Shown here: positions 15,858-24,021 of the stretch, in pieces
Numbering within the stretch: position 1 is the first letter of the stretch
Layout: the number at the start of each line of letters is the position of its first letter
The notes under the pieces: model-generated
The model's database searches: none
Seen by the model: only the letters and a program-made list of their open reading frames with translations
Told to the model about the DNA's origin: nothing
Program-made: the position numbers and the translations under genes
From: Pusillimonas noertemannii
GTDB lineage: Bacteria > Pseudomonadota > Gammaproteobacteria > Burkholderiales > Burkholderiaceae_B
NCBI RefSeq assembly: GCF_003096595.1
Contig: NZ_QEKO01000001.1
Coordinates: forward strand, 1,364,001 to 1,428,000
Length of the DNA stretch: 64,000 nucleotides
Direction of reading: 5' to 3'

Positions 15858-17219
15858 TTATTCGGTGATGTCGATTTCCTTGGTTTCCTTGCCCAGCAAA
15901 AGGGCTATCAGGGTCAGGGCGCTCATGGCCGAGAGGTACAGGCCGACCAGGGTCGGGCTGCCTTGGCCCAGCCCCCACAGCCATACGGCGACAAAAGGCG
16001 CCAGCGCGGCCCCCAGGATGGACGAAACGTTGTATGAAATACCCGAGCCCGTGTAGCGGATATGGGTCGGGAACAGCTCGGGCAGGAGCGCGCCCATGGG
16101 GCCGAATGTAAGGCCCATGAGGCTGAAGCCGATGATCAGCCAGGCCATGGCGCCGACGAAGCCGGCATTCAGCAGGGGCGTCCAGAACAAGCCGAACACG
16201 ATAATGCCCAGGGTGACCGCGATCAGTGTCTTGCGTCGGCCAAAGCGGTCGGCCCAGGGCCCCGACACCAGGGTGAACACACCGAAGAACAGCACGCCGG
16301 CGATCAGCATCATGACGAAATTGTTGTAGCTGTATCCCAGGCCCGAAAGCTGGCCGCTTGCCGGCACCACGGGAGCGCGGCCGTAGCTTAGCGAGAAGGT
16401 GGTCATCAGGTAGAACAGCACGTAGGTGGCCAGCATGTAGAACGTGCCCAGGATCAGCTCGCGCCAGTGCGTGCTTGCCACTTCACGCAAGGGCAGCTTG
16501 ACCACCTTGCCGGTGTTCACCGCCTTGGAGAAGGCGGTGCTTTCGACCAGGTGCAGGCGCACCCACAGGCCGACGATCACCATGACGGCGGAAAAAAGGA
16601 AGGGAATGCGCCAGCCCCAGTTCAGGAAGGCTTCCGAAGGACGCGAAGGGTCGTCCGAAGGCATCAGCGCCGCCACGATAAGGAACAGGCCGTTGGCGAT
16701 GATGAACCCCAGCGGCGCCCCCAGCTGCGGGAAAGTGCCGTACAGCGCGCGTTTGCCTTTGGGGGCGTTTTCGGTCGCCACCAGCGCGGCGCCCGACCAT
16801 TCGCCGCCGATGGCGAAGCCCTGGCCCAGGCGCAGCAGCACCAGCAGCATGGGCGCAAACCAGCCGATGGTATGGTACGTGGGCAGCAGGCCGATCAGGA
16901 AGGTCGCAATGCCCATGGTAAGCAGGGCGGCCACCAGCGTCGTCTTGCGGCCGACCTTGTCGCCCAGGTGCCCGAAGAACACGGCGCCCAGCGGCCGCGC
17001 AACCATGGCCGCGCCAAAGATGGCAAACGAGGCGAGCAGGGCGGTGGTCTCGTTTCCCGGCGGGAAAAACAAATGGGGAAAGACCAGCACCGCGGCCGTC
17101 GCATAGACGTAGAAATCGTAGAACTCGATGGTGGTGCCGATGAGGCTGGCGAGGATGACGCGGGATCGTGAATTGGCGGGTTGCGCCGGCGCCGAGACGG
17201 TCGAAGCGGTGGTGGGCAT
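15858..17219 (-). CDS. MFS transporter, metabolite:H+ symporter (MHS) family
   Basis: A 453-aa, 12-helix secondary transporter of the ProP/ShiA/KgtP type. Evidence is the N-terminal SLIGTTIEFYDFYVYATAAVLVFPHLFF, characteristic of MHS members, the loop 2-3 motif GHLGDKVGRKTTLV and the loop 8-9 GPWADRFGRRKTL. The acidic residues in helix 1 fit proton coupling. MHS substrates include shikimate, alpha-ketoglutarate, citrate and betaine; which one applies here cannot be told. It is transcribed alone, perhaps with the 40-aa frame downstream. Confidence 0.88.
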   Translation of the reverse strand: MPTTASTVSAPAQPANSRSRVILASLIGTTIEFYDFYVYATAAVLVFPHLFFPPGNETTALLASFAIFGAAMVARPLGAVFFGHLGDKVGRKTTLVAALLTMGIATFLIGLLPTYHTIGWFAPMLLVLLRLGQGFAIGGEWSGAALVATENAPKGKRALYGTFPQLGAPLGFIIANGLFLIVAALMPSDDPSRPSEAFLNWGWRIPFLFSAVMVIVGLWVRLHLVESTAFSKAVNTGKVVKLPLREVASTHWRELILGTFYMLATYVLFYLMTTFSLSYGRAPVVPASGQLSGLGYSYNNFVMMLIAGVLFFGVFTLVSGPWADRFGRRKTLIAVTLGIIVFGLFWTPLLNAGFVGAMAWLIIGFSLMGLTFGPMGALLPELFPTHIRYTGSGISYNVSSILGAALAPFVAVWLWGLGQGSPTLVGLYLSAMSALTLIALLLGKETKEIDITE

Positions 17220-17359
17220 GGAAAAAGGCTAGAGAAGTGCGAGCTCGCAAGGGATGGGAGCACGGCCCGTAATGCCGCGCTGCCGGAGGGCGACATTGTA
17301 CTTCAGCGGCACGCAAACCCGCTTGTGAAAATGTAATGCCGGAAGCTCTACCCTATCGC

Positions 17360-17384
17360 CGGCGGCGCCATGCGGGCGCCGCCG
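17360..17384. terminator. GC-rich hairpin after the sulfatase gene
   Basis: CGGCGGCGCC-atgcg-GGCGCCGCCG is a perfect 10-bp stem, located between the sulfatase stop (17461) and the MHS transporter promoter region. It has no U-tract on either strand. A role as sulfatase terminator or as a barrier is inferred from position. Confidence 0.4.
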
Positions 17385-17460
17385 CGACATGAGCATCGCA
17401 GGGGAAGCGGGTGGCCGGCACCGGGGCGAGCGTTCGCAGGCCCCGGCTCGGCCACGCTGA

Positions 17461-19794
17461 TCAAGCCGGACTCGAAGGGCAGTCCATGCCCATGCCGGCC
17501 TCGATGATGGCGCGGTCGGCGTCGTCGGTCTTGCCGTCGTGGTTGAAGTCGTACCAGCTGGATTGGGCCACGCCCTTGTACAGGTTCAATTGGCTGAGCT
17601 CGGTCCAGTTATCGAGGTCTCTCTGGTCGACCACGCCGTCGCGGTTACCGTCGCCCGGGCAGTTGAGCTTGTCGTACTGGTAGTTGTAGCTGGCCACCTG
17701 GTCGCGTTCGTCCATTTCGGCCTTGAGCAGGGCATAGGCCTGCTGCGCCTCGGTGGGAAGGGGGGCGGTGATGGTGGGAGAGCCTATCGCGATGGCGCTG
17801 CCCTCGCGGTCGAGCGTGGGGTTGGGCACGGCCATGTCCACCTTGTAGAGCTCGTCGGTGTTCTGGTTTTCCACGTAGGTCGAATTGACCGGGTCGGCGG
17901 TGTCGATGGAGTAGATCTTGCGGTTCAGGCGCACCAGCTTGTACTGGCCGTCGCTGACCGCCTTTTGCGAATCGGGCAGGACGTCGACCTTGTCGCCGGC
18001 GTCCAGCCCCTGGCGGTAGGACATGACCTGGCCGCACTGGCTGAAGCCTTCGGCAGGCACGTCCGCCAGCCCGGAGTTGACGCCGTACCAGATGCCGCTC
18101 TGGTCGTCGCACAAGGCCTTGTTGGGGAAGATGGTGAAGCACACATTGGCGGCTTCGATCACGCAGGGCTGCGGGGTGATGGAGGTGGCCGGGTTGGTGA
18201 AGTTGGTGCCCATCTCGGCGAAATTCAGCGTGCGGATGGGGCCCTGGCCGGGGTCGGTCAGGTAGGCCAGCATGGGCTGTGCGTCCACGGGCCGGTTGGC
18301 GGGCACAATGGCGTCTACGTCGGCACCGGCGATTTCCGCGAACAGGCGGTACAGGTCGGGCGAACTGACCTGGTGCGTGATTTCGCGGCCCGGGTCCTTG
18401 ACCATGGGGCCGGCCACCAGCAGGGGCACCGACACGCCGGTCTGGTAGGCGAAGCCCTTGGCGCGTGTGGGGTCGAAGCGGCCCGGCTCGGTGAACTTCA
18501 CGCTGTTGACGTAGGTGCCGTTGTCGCCCATGACCACCACGATGGTGTTGGTCTTTTCGGGCTGGTAGTTCAGCGTGCCGTCATCGTTCCAGGTGGCCAG
18601 GTCCAGTTCGACCAGCAGCCGGCCGATTTCCTTGTCCATGGCCTCGAGCATCAGGTTGGTGATGAGGTGGTCGTCGATCAAGGCCGTGATCTGGCCGGGA
18701 ACGCCCTCGATGTCGCTGGCCGGCGAGCACACCAGGTTGTCGTTGCGGCCCCGGGTGGTATCCGAGATGAGCGACAGGGGCGGCAACTGCAACGGGGCAT
18801 GGATGGCCGAGTACCCCACCGACATCATCCAGGGGGTGTCGCCGCTTTGCTGCTTGGCCCAGGCCACGGCGCGGTCGGTTTCCATGGTGCTGCGGTAGCC
18901 ACGCGCCGAAGGATCGGCCGCCGTGACCTTGTTCGTGCGGCCGTCGGGCCAGCTTTGGACGAACTCGCCGGTGTAATAGCCATTCTGCGTGTCGAAATCG
19001 ATGTAGCTGGGGCGGGTGGCCTGGCACGATTGGCCGGGGTCGAAAATGCCGCCGCGCTCCATGCAGCTGCGGCCCGGCGTGGCAATGTCTTCGCCGCGCG
19101 AAATGGATTCGCAGCCGCCCGTTGCCACGTAGCAGGCGCCGACGTCGGCGCCATTGGCAGGGTCCATCGTGGTGTTCGAGACAAAGCCGCATTTGTACGT
19201 GCCTTCGGCCACGTTGCTGAGCCCGGCGCGCGTGTCGATCGGAAAGGGGGCGCCGTCGAGATAGCCGTCGAAGTAGTCCCAGCCCAGTTTCCACATGGTC
19301 TGGTGGCCGTAGGGCAGGTTGGCGGCAGTGTCCAGGTCGGTGCCGGTCAGGTGCATTTTGCCGATCAGCGCGCTGGTGTAGCCTTGTGTGTCCAAGAGCT
19401 TGGGCAGCGTCATTTCGTAAGGCGAGATCTCGGAATTGGCCAGGTCGGTGGACACTACCGCGTTCAGGACGTTGGTGCTGGACGGATACCGGCCCGTAAA
19501 GAAGGTGGCGCGTGTGGGGGTGCAGGTGGGCATGGCCCAGGCCTGGCGGAATTGCAGGCCGGCCTGGGCGATGGCCGCCAGGTTGGGCGTCTTGGGCGGC
19601 ACGGCGCCGCCGTAGCCATAGAAGGCCAGCTGGTCGAGGCCGAGGTCGTCGAGCACGATGAACAGAATGTTGGACTTTTGCGCCGTGGGCGGCTGGGGCT
19701 TTGGATCGCTTCCGCCGGAGCACCCCGCCAGCGCCAGGGCCGACGTGGTTGCCAGGAGCAGGGTGGACAGCTTGCGGCGTTGAGTTTTTTTCAT
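17461..19794 (-). CDS. Lipoprotein sulfatase with C-terminal dockerin-like repeats
   Basis: A 777-aa sulfatase, anchored by a lipoprotein signal ending ALAGC (Cys25). The catalytic motif is C91-T-P-T-R in MPTCTPTRATFFTGRYP, the C-x-P-x-R sequence in which Cys becomes formylglycine. Asp49-Asp50 (IVLDDLG) should bind the metal. This is the arylsulfatase-A fold, with several extra cysteines that may form disulfides. The last 70 residues hold two calcium-loop motifs, DGNRDGVVDQRD and DFNHDGKTDDAD, spaced like a type I dockerin. The ATG follows GGGGGAGA. No sulfatase-maturing enzyme is in the window. The substrate is unknown. Confidence 0.88.
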   Translation of the reverse strand: MKKTQRRKLSTLLLATTSALALAGCSGGSDPKPQPPTAQKSNILFIVLDDLGLDQLAFYGYGGAVPPKTPNLAAIAQAGLQFRQAWAMPTCTPTRATFFTGRYPSSTNVLNAVVSTDLANSEISPYEMTLPKLLDTQGYTSALIGKMHLTGTDLDTAANLPYGHQTMWKLGWDYFDGYLDGAPFPIDTRAGLSNVAEGTYKCGFVSNTTMDPANGADVGACYVATGGCESISRGEDIATPGRSCMERGGIFDPGQSCQATRPSYIDFDTQNGYYTGEFVQSWPDGRTNKVTAADPSARGYRSTMETDRAVAWAKQQSGDTPWMMSVGYSAIHAPLQLPPLSLISDTTRGRNDNLVCSPASDIEGVPGQITALIDDHLITNLMLEAMDKEIGRLLVELDLATWNDDGTLNYQPEKTNTIVVVMGDNGTYVNSVKFTEPGRFDPTRAKGFAYQTGVSVPLLVAGPMVKDPGREITHQVSSPDLYRLFAEIAGADVDAIVPANRPVDAQPMLAYLTDPGQGPIRTLNFAEMGTNFTNPATSITPQPCVIEAANVCFTIFPNKALCDDQSGIWYGVNSGLADVPAEGFSQCGQVMSYRQGLDAGDKVDVLPDSQKAVSDGQYKLVRLNRKIYSIDTADPVNSTYVENQNTDELYKVDMAVPNPTLDREGSAIAIGSPTITAPLPTEAQQAYALLKAEMDERDQVASYNYQYDKLNCPGDGNRDGVVDQRDLDNWTELSQLNLYKGVAQSSWYDFNHDGKTDDADRAIIEAGMGMDCPSSPA

Positions 19795-20081
19795 GTTCGA
19801 TCTCCCCCGAATCAGCTTGCGCGCAGCCAAATCATATGTGTCTAAATGTAGTGCCAGCATAAGGTAGGTAGGCCTCATGGCGCAATATTTTTTCAGGATG
19901 AGTGCTAAAGAAACCAGTCGTTACGCTGGGGTTTCGGCACCGGAAAAACTCTCGCAGAATCTAGTCTCCACGCCGGCTTTCCATGGCTGAAGCACTGGCA
20001 CATCCGGCGGAAAGCCGCATGCGGCGGTTGCCGCACGGCCAGGGCGGCAATGAGGCGAGCGGCGTTGCCCTTGATAGCCTG
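19795..20081. other. Gene-free stretch between the sulfatase and tetR promoters
   Basis: No credible reading frame was found on either strand. The minus strand has a possible -10 (TATGAT at 19836-19831) about 40 bases before the sulfatase start, without a good -35. The remainder shows no repeats or recognisable sites. Confidence 0.6.
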
Positions 20082-20129
20082 TTGTGCATACCGACTAGTT
20101 GGTTTAAAATAAAACCAACTAGTCGGTAT
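20082..20129 (+). promoter_or_regulatory. TetR promoter with a double-palindrome operator
   Basis: TTGTGC (20082-20087), 17 bases, TAAAAT (20105-20110) form a sigma-70 promoter. An 18-bp perfect inverted repeat, ATACCGACTAGTTGGTTT at 20088-20105 and its complement at 20112-20129 with a 6-base spacer, covers the promoter spacer and the start region. Each arm also contains a near-palindromic 14-mer, ACCGACTAGTTGGT, so two TetR dimers could bind side by side. Confidence 0.8.
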
Positions 20130-20179
20130 GGTTTGATGGAGAGGGCGCTTCACGCCTGCGTCCTCCCAAGGCAAGGCTC

Positions 20180-20848
20180 ATGAAACAGAAAAATACACAC
20201 CCTCCGGCCATGCAGTCCGCGGCAGGCACGCTGTCCCGCGGGGCCCTCTCGCGCAGCCGCATCCTCGACGCCGCCCTGAACGTCTTCCGCGCCCAGGGCT
20301 ATGCCGCCACCACCGTCGACGACCTGTGCCGCGGCGCAGGGGTTACCAAAGGCAGTTTCTTCCATCACTTCGAAAGCAAGGAGGCGGCCGCACTGGCTGC
20401 CATCGAGCATTGGAACGAGGTAACCGCGGCCCTGTTTGCCGATGCGCCGTACTGGCGCGTCAAGGATGCGCGCGAGCGCTTGCTGTCCTATCTCGATTTC
20501 CGCGCGCAGCTGGCCAAGGGCGAACTGCCCGAATTCACCTGCCTGCTGGGCACCCTGGCGCAGGAAACCTTCGCCAGCCACCCGGCGCTCCGGGCCGCAT
20601 GCGCGGCGGGAATAGAAGCCCACGCGCAAACGCTGGTGCCGACCATCCGGGCCGCGCTCGAACGCCATGCCACCGGCGCCGGCTGCAGCGCCGAAAGCCT
20701 GGCCCGCCACACCCAGGCCGTGCTGCAAGGCGCGTTTGTTCTTGCCAAGGCGGGCAACGATCCGGGTGCGGTGCTCGACGCCATCGCCCACCTTCGTCAC
20801 TACCTGGAGCTCTTGCTCCCGCCATCCACCCCACGGAGACATCCATGA
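20180..20848 (+). CDS. TetR/AcrR family repressor
   Basis: A 222-aa regulator. The N-terminal helix-turn-helix lies at about residues 24-70: RILDAALNVFRAQGYAATTV, then LCRGAGVTKGSFFHHFESKE, the typical TetR recognition helix region. The C-terminal ligand-binding part resembles the TetR_C group with FTCLLGTLAQE. It is the first gene of an operon with a VOC protein (ATGA overlap) and an SRPBCC protein. A large palindrome overlaps its own promoter, so negative autoregulation of the three-gene operon is likely. The inducer is unknown. Confidence 0.92.
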   Translation: MKQKNTHPPAMQSAAGTLSRGALSRSRILDAALNVFRAQGYAATTVDDLCRGAGVTKGSFFHHFESKEAAALAAIEHWNEVTAALFADAPYWRVKDARERLLSYLDFRAQLAKGELPEFTCLLGTLAQETFASHPALRAACAAGIEAHAQTLVPTIRAALERHATGAGCSAESLARHTQAVLQGAFVLAKAGNDPGAVLDAIAHLRHYLELLLPPSTPRRHP

Positions 20849-21276
20849 AGATAGAACCTTATTTATTCTTTGACGGCCAGGCCGAAGAGGCCATGGCTTT
20901 CTATGAAAAGGCGCTGGGCGCCCAACGCGAGGCGGCCATGCGCTATGCCGACTGCCCGGAACCCATACCCGCGGAATACATGCCGCCGGGCGGGCCGCAA
21001 AAAATCCTGCATGGCAGCCTGCTCATCCAGGGACAGCGCCTGATGCTCAGCGATGGCGTGCCGCTGGAAAGCGGCGGTTTTCGCGGCTTCAGCCTGGCGC
21101 TGCAATACGATACAGAGGAGCAGGCGCGCGCGGCATTCGAACACTTGTCCGCCGAAGGCCGCATCATCATGCCGCTGGGCCCCACATTCTTCTCGCCGTG
21201 CTACGGCATGCTTTTCGACCGCTTTGGCGTGCAATGGATGGTAATGCTTGCGGCCGAATCTCCTCCCCAAGCCTGA
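20845..21276 (+). CDS. VOC family protein (PhnB-like glyoxalase fold)
   Basis: A 143-aa protein of the PhnB/glyoxalase-bleomycin resistance superfamily. It starts MKIEPYLFFDGQAEEAMAFYEKALGA, the standard PhnB opening, and contains HGSLLIQGQRLMLSDG and a final YGMLFDRFGVQWMVM. PhnB-type members often lack a full metal site and act as binding or stress proteins. It is translationally coupled to the tetR gene by ATGA and followed closely by the SRPBCC gene. Co-regulation suggests a role in handling a small toxic molecule, which is an inference. Confidence 0.85.
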   Translation: MKIEPYLFFDGQAEEAMAFYEKALGAQREAAMRYADCPEPIPAEYMPPGGPQKILHGSLLIQGQRLMLSDGVPLESGGFRGFSLALQYDTEEQARAAFEHLSAEGRIIMPLGPTFFSPCYGMLFDRFGVQWMVMLAAESPPQA

Positions 21277-21286
21277 AGGAGCCACC

Positions 21287-21733
21287 ATGCCTTATTCCTT
21301 GACACAAATCCGGGTGTTCGGCGCGCCGGCCGAACGCGTGTATCGCGCGTTGATCGATCCCGCCGCCTTGGCCAAATGGAATCCACCCGATGGTTTCACC
21401 GCCGTCGTGCACGAGCTCGATGCGCGGGTTGGCGGAAGTTTCCGCATCTCGTTCATCAACTTCACCAACGGCCAGACGCACAGTTTCGGCGGCGAATACC
21501 GTGAGCTCGTGCCCAACGAAAAAATCGTAGCCACCGACCGCTTCGACGATCCCAATCTGCCCGGCGAAATCGTTACCACCTACCTGCTGCGCGAGGTGTC
21601 CACGGGCACCGAGCTTGCGGTAGAGCAGATGGGCCTGCCCGACGTCATTCCGGCCGACGCCTGCCGGATGGGCTGGCAGCAGTCGCTTGAACTGCTCGCC
21701 CGGCTGGTCGAGCCGGAGATTCCGGCAGAGTAG
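21287..21733 (+). CDS. SRPBCC (AHSA1-like) family protein
   Basis: The ATG at 21287 (MPYSLTQIRVFGAPAERVYR) gives a 148-aa protein with AAGGAG just upstream. The family pattern is clear: an APAERVYRALIDPAALAKWNPP start, GGSFRISF, GEYRELVPNEKIVATDRF, and a C-terminal MGWQQSLELLARLVE helix. SRPBCC/AHSA1 proteins bind hydrophobic ligands in a helix-grip fold. It is the third gene of the TetR operon. It converges on the SDR gene with only 12 bases between stops, and a GC hairpin covers both stops. Confidence 0.85.
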   Translation: MPYSLTQIRVFGAPAERVYRALIDPAALAKWNPPDGFTAVVHELDARVGGSFRISFINFTNGQTHSFGGEYRELVPNEKIVATDRFDDPNLPGEIVTTYLLREVSTGTELAVEQMGLPDVIPADACRMGWQQSLELLARLVEPEIPAE

Positions 21734-21760
21734 CCGGGGGGTTCCCTAGAGCCCCCCGGC
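21733..21760. terminator. Hairpin overlapping both stop codons of convergent genes
   Basis: GCCGGGGGG and CCCCCCGGC form a 9-bp stem with a 10-base loop. The SRPBCC stop codon abuts the left arm and the SDR stop codon lies in the loop. It is probably a shared bidirectional terminator, although there is no U-tract. Confidence 0.5.
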
Positions 21761-22513
21761 ACAGGCAAGCGTGGTGCCGGTAATATACGAAGCGCTTGGA
21801 GACGTCAGCCAGACAATGGCTTCCGCGATCTCGGCGGGCTCTGCCAAGCGCCCCAAGGGGATTTTCGGCGCTATGCGTGCCGGGCGGTCGGGTTCGCCGG
21901 CAGCGGCATGAATGCCCGTTAAGGTGCTGCCGGGCGCCAGGCCGCAGACTCGAATGCCTTCGGCGGCGACTTCCTTCGCCAGGCCAAGGGTAAAGGCCTC
22001 GAGCGCCGCCTTGCTGGCCGCGTAATGCACGTATTCGCCCGGGCTGCCTGTCCGCGCGGCGATTGAGGAAATATTGACGATCACGCCGCGCGTTCCGTGG
22101 CGGCCGAAATTGGCGAGCGCCTCGCGCGCGCACTGCATGGCCCCCAGCACATTGACCCGGAACACTTGCTCGATGGTGGCGTCGGCCGTGTCCATGAACG
22201 GGCCGATGGGCCCTGTGATTCCCGCGTTATTGACCAGGGCGTACAGTGCTCCGACCTCATTTTCGATTTCATTGAACATGCGCTGCACATCACCGGCCTG
22301 GCCAACGTCCGCCTGGATGATATGCGCCTTGCGCCCCATGGCGCGTATCGATTCGGCAACGCCTCGCACCGCTTGCCCGTCGCGTGAGTAGTTCAGTACA
22401 AGATCGTGCCCCGAGCGGGCCGCTGCCAGCGCCGTTGCCGCGCCGATGCCACGGCCGGCCCCGGTGATGAGCATGGCGCCCGGTCTGGCGCCGCGTCGCT
22501 GATCGTCAATCAT
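21746..22513 (-). CDS. Short-chain dehydrogenase/reductase
   Basis: A 255-aa classical SDR. It has the NAD(P) motif TGAGRGIGAATALAAA near the N-terminus, the NNAG motif in LVNNAGITGPIG, the catalytic Ser in NISSIAART, and YxxxK in YVHYAASKAAL. The C-terminal SPSASYITGTTLACAGGL is standard. The basic residue after the glycine motif (NYSRDG) fits NADP. It overlaps the DinB gene by 8 bases and forms a minus-strand cluster with it. Substrate unknown. Confidence 0.9.
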   Translation of the reverse strand: MIDDQRRGARPGAMLITGAGRGIGAATALAAARSGHDLVLNYSRDGQAVRGVAESIRAMGRKAHIIQADVGQAGDVQRMFNEIENEVGALYALVNNAGITGPIGPFMDTADATIEQVFRVNVLGAMQCAREALANFGRHGTRGVIVNISSIAARTGSPGEYVHYAASKAALEAFTLGLAKEVAAEGIRVCGLAPGSTLTGIHAAAGEPDRPARIAPKIPLGRLAEPAEIAEAIVWLTSPSASYITGTTLACAGGL

Positions 22514-23042
22514 GGCCAGGGCCCATGCCGGAACGCATCATGTCGTTTGCCGCGGGGAAGGCGATCAGGTCCGTGACTCCGAAGTCATGGCCCAGCCGCG
22601 ACATGATGGCCGTGATCTGGCCGCGATGGTGGGTCTGATGGTTGAACATGTGAAGCAGGATGAGCCCGCGCGGAAGCGTCGCTTCCTGGCGTTGGGAAAT
22701 GGAAAGATAGGTGATGGACTCTTGCAAAAGCTGCGGGTTCAGCTTCGATACGGTGTCTTGAAGTTCGGAATCCGCTATGGCCCGCTCGCGTGCCAGCGCC
22801 TGGAAATCGGCATATAGCTCCTGGTCGAGGGAATCGACCTTGAACGGTTGTCCGGCCAGCCGCCCCAGCCAGACGCGGTCGGCCAGCAGGATATGGTTGA
22901 ACGTTTTATGAATACTGCCGAAAAAGGCGCCCAGGTCCCGCTTGCGCTCGTCATCGCTCATTCCGGCGCATGCATCGTAAAGCTTTTCGTTCATCCAGCG
23001 GTTATAGCCGGCCATCGTCTGGAGCATGGCAAGTTCAGTCAT
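22506..23042 (-). CDS. DinB family protein
   Basis: A 178-aa four-helix-bundle protein of the DinB/YfiT type. It starts MTELAMLQTMAGYNRWMNEKL and carries the three metal-binding histidines of the family: one in KTFNHILLADRVWLGRL and two in LLHMFNHQTHHRGQITAIM. DinB-fold enzymes are metal-dependent thiol transferases (mycothiol, bacillithiol or glutathione) in other bacteria. The name does not imply SOS control, and no LexA box was seen upstream. The start at 23042 is chosen by homology to the family N-terminus; the longer frame has no support. Confidence 0.87.
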   Translation of the reverse strand: MTELAMLQTMAGYNRWMNEKLYDACAGMSDDERKRDLGAFFGSIHKTFNHILLADRVWLGRLAGQPFKVDSLDQELYADFQALARERAIADSELQDTVSKLNPQLLQESITYLSISQRQEATLPRGLILLHMFNHQTHHRGQITAIMSRLGHDFGVTDLIAFPAANDMMRSGMGPGHD

Positions 23043-23074
23043 AAAAGCCTCTCTTTGCGTTGCATGAAATTTGT

Positions 23075-24013
23075 TCAGCCGTTGGGCGGCACGACTTTCA
23101 GGCGTCCCTGAAAGCCCGCAGGAAGGCCGGCGTCGCGCAGCCACTCCAGCGCATAAGGCCACAGGACGTCTCGAAAGCGCTCATGGAAAAATGCGAAATG
23201 GCCGATCTCTTCTTGCCCAACGTCGCGGGGGCTGAGCCTGAGGTGGCGGCGCTCGCTGGCGCTGTAGTACCTTAGCAGACGGTCCAGCGCCGCCTCGGTT
23301 CCGTATGGATCGTCGTCGGTGCCCAGCGCAAGGATCGGAGCACTGACATTGCGGAAGTTCCGGGCCAGGGCGACAGCCTCGGGCAGGCCTGCCTCGGTTT
23401 CGACGCCTCGGCGCACGGAATCTTCGAAGCGTGCCCCCATGCGCGCCCAGTCTAGCGCCACGCCTTTCGGCGTGTCCTCCATCCAGCCCAGCCGCTTTGC
23501 CGGAAAATAGCCCAGCGCCATGGCCACGACGGGCATCACGACGTGCCATTTCAGGAACATGCTCCGGCGCTGAGCCGGCAGATAGTCCTGCCAGTAGGCG
23601 TATTGCGCCCCCATGGTGAAAATCCGGTGTATCCGATATGCCGATGGCGCCAGGCCGATGATAAATCCGCCCGCCGAATGGCCCGCTACGTCTATCGGCT
23701 GCTCCGGGAAGTTGCGGTGGACATACTGCAGCACGCCTTCGAAATCGTGCTGCCCCCAGTCGACCCAGTCGGCACGAAACCTCCTTAGCGAACTATGGCG
23801 CGACTCGCCGATGCCGCGATAGTCGTAGGTGATGACGTCCCAGCCATGCTGGTGCAGATACTCGGCGAAGCGCGAGTAGTAGCGGCAACGCACGGAGGTG
23901 GCCGGATTGATGATGGCCAGAGGACGCGAGCCGGCGTGCTGTACGGCATGGCGCCACTCGAACCCGCCTAGCGGGTAGCCATCTGCTGCAAGAATCTGCA
24001 TGGGACGAGCCAT
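23075..24013 (-). CDS. Alpha/beta hydrolase
   Basis: A 312-aa serine hydrolase. The nucleophile elbow is GHSAGG in IDVAGHSAGGFIIG, the acid is likely within LALGTDDDPYGTEA, and a late His lies in EEIGHFAFFHERF. The opening MARPMQILAADGYPLGGFEW and the DYRGIGES loop are typical of the YheT/serine aminopeptidase-like hydrolases. It begins 8 bases after the MocR gene stop on the same strand, so the two may be co-transcribed. Substrate unknown. Confidence 0.82.
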   Translation of the reverse strand: MARPMQILAADGYPLGGFEWRHAVQHAGSRPLAIINPATSVRCRYYSRFAEYLHQHGWDVITYDYRGIGESRHSSLRRFRADWVDWGQHDFEGVLQYVHRNFPEQPIDVAGHSAGGFIIGLAPSAYRIHRIFTMGAQYAYWQDYLPAQRRSMFLKWHVVMPVVAMALGYFPAKRLGWMEDTPKGVALDWARMGARFEDSVRRGVETEAGLPEAVALARNFRNVSAPILALGTDDDPYGTEAALDRLLRYYSASERRHLRLSPRDVGQEEIGHFAFFHERFRDVLWPYALEWLRDAGLPAGFQGRLKVVPPNG

Positions 24014-24021
24014 TCGGCGCC

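Noticed and set aside
17539-19845. A 768-codon open frame on the plus strand opposite the sulfatase
   Set aside because: It is antisense to a gene with clear catalytic motifs. The translation is Gly/Val/Arg-rich without domains, as expected for the shadow of a GC-rich gene.
19831-19852. Sigma-54 promoter upstream of the sulfatase
   Set aside because: TGGCAC is present on the minus strand, but the -12 GC is missing at the required spacing.
22506-23042. DinB protein as an SOS gene
   Set aside because: The name is historical; no CTGT-N8-ACAG site was seen upstream.
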